The translations under genes were made by a program, and so were the position numbers. Of a stretch of 6,053 nt of DNA, positions 5,660 to 6,053 are shown in pieces. Numbering within the stretch: position 1 is the stretch's first letter; each line of letters begins with the position of its first letter. The notes beneath the pieces were generated by a model. That model ran no database searches, had not been told where the DNA came from, and worked only from the letters and a program-made list of their open reading frames with translations. Source of the DNA: Vulcanimicrobiota bacterium (GTDB lineage: Bacteria > Eremiobacterota > Eremiobacteria > Baltobacterales > Baltobacteraceae); NCBI GenBank assembly GCA_030042755.1, contig JASHZC010000075.1, positions 1 to 6,053 on the forward strand, written 5' to 3'.

Positions 5660-6053
5660 ATGAAGCTATCGATCGCATCGCGGCTCTCGGCGCTCTTTGC
5701 CGTACTTCTGGGCTTTACCGTGCTCGTCGTGATGGTAGCGTCGAGCTTTGCCTTGGTATTCGAGCTGAATTCGTTCAGCCGCGACATCGTGCTCGCCAAG
5801 CACGAAGAGGCTCGCCTGCTCGTCGATCAGTACCGCGCAAACGGCATGTCGCTCAACCAGGCGGCGCCGCAGATTGCAAGCGCGCTTAGCAGCATTGGTC
5901 TACAAGTCGCGGTATTCGATTCGCGGGGGAATTTTCTCGCCGGCGACAAGACGGTGCACCCGCGCTTTCTTCCACGCATCGTTGCTCTGCGTGCGCGTGA
6001 GCAAGCCGGTGAACGGTTCGCCGGTCCCCGTGCTCCGGACGGCGAGCGCGTCA
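5660..6053 (+). CDS. Sensor histidine kinase, N-terminal part (cut by window edge)
   Basis: The first 131 codons of an open frame run off the right edge. The product starts MKLSIASRLSALFAVLLGF and has one strong transmembrane segment (about residues 9-34) after a short positively charged start. A mostly polar region follows (about 35-131), expected to be extracytoplasmic and to contain a small sensor fold with LQVAVFDSRGNFLAG (81-95), a pattern common in periplasmic sensor regions. The second membrane segment, HAMP, dimerisation and ATPase domains would lie beyond the window, so the kinase call rests on this N-terminal architecture and on the response regulator gene 22 bases upstream. The ribosome site is weak (GAAG or GTGAA between 5640 and 5650), which fits translation following on from the regulator. 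The signal sensed is unknown. Confidence 0.82.
   Translation, partial: MKLSIASRLSALFAVLLGFTVLVVMVASSFALVFELNSFSRDIVLAKHEEARLLVDQYRANGMSLNQAAPQIASALSSIGLQVAVFDSRGNFLAGDKTVHPRFLPRIVALRAREQAGERFAGPRAPDGERV

Noticed and set aside
5158..5799. 213-codon minus-strand open frame across the response regulator and kinase start
   Set aside because: It lies opposite two well-supported genes and reads as their antisense shadow.

Overview
The window reads like chromosome of a GC-rich (about 60% by eye) free-living bacterium. All genes found lie on the + strand. Protein style, GTG starts and weak Shine-Dalgarno sites would fit a little-studied GC-rich phylum such as Candidatus Eremiobacterota, but that placement is an impression from the proteins and not a demonstrated match. 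No RNA genes, insertion sequences, CRISPR arrays or phage genes were seen.

Region 1 (1-3114) holds the tail of an unidentified gene, a small ABM-fold (antibiotic biosynthesis monooxygenase-like) protein, and an 881-residue LuxR-family regulator of the large ATP-binding (LAL/MalT-like) type. The last two are tightly coupled: the ribosome-binding site of the regulator overlaps the stop codon of the ABM gene. They look like an operon in which a small dimeric alpha/beta-barrel protein is made together with an ATP-dependent transcription activator.

Region 2 (3115-3326) is a 212-base intergenic stretch dense in short inverted repeats. It contains two mutually exclusive hairpins, a 9-base direct repeat that includes the regulator's stop codon, a 21-codon hydrophobic small ORF with a good Shine-Dalgarno, and a CA-rich, almost G-free leader running into the next gene.

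Region 3 (3327-4390) is an HD-GYP protein, a likely cyclic-di-GMP phosphodiesterase with an unassigned helical N-terminal half. It ends in two tandem hairpins, the second a convincing rho-independent terminator.

Region 4 (4396-4892) is an operator-like dyad followed by a 151-residue protein that I do not recognise. Region 5 (4945-6053) is an OmpR/PhoB-type response regulator followed 22 bases later by the N-terminus of its presumed sensor histidine kinase, cut by the window edge.

Together the window is a cluster of signalling genes: a STAND-type ATPase activator, a c-di-GMP hydrolase and a two-component system. Apart from the ABM-LAL pair and the response regulator-kinase pair, nothing in the sequence shows that the modules act together.
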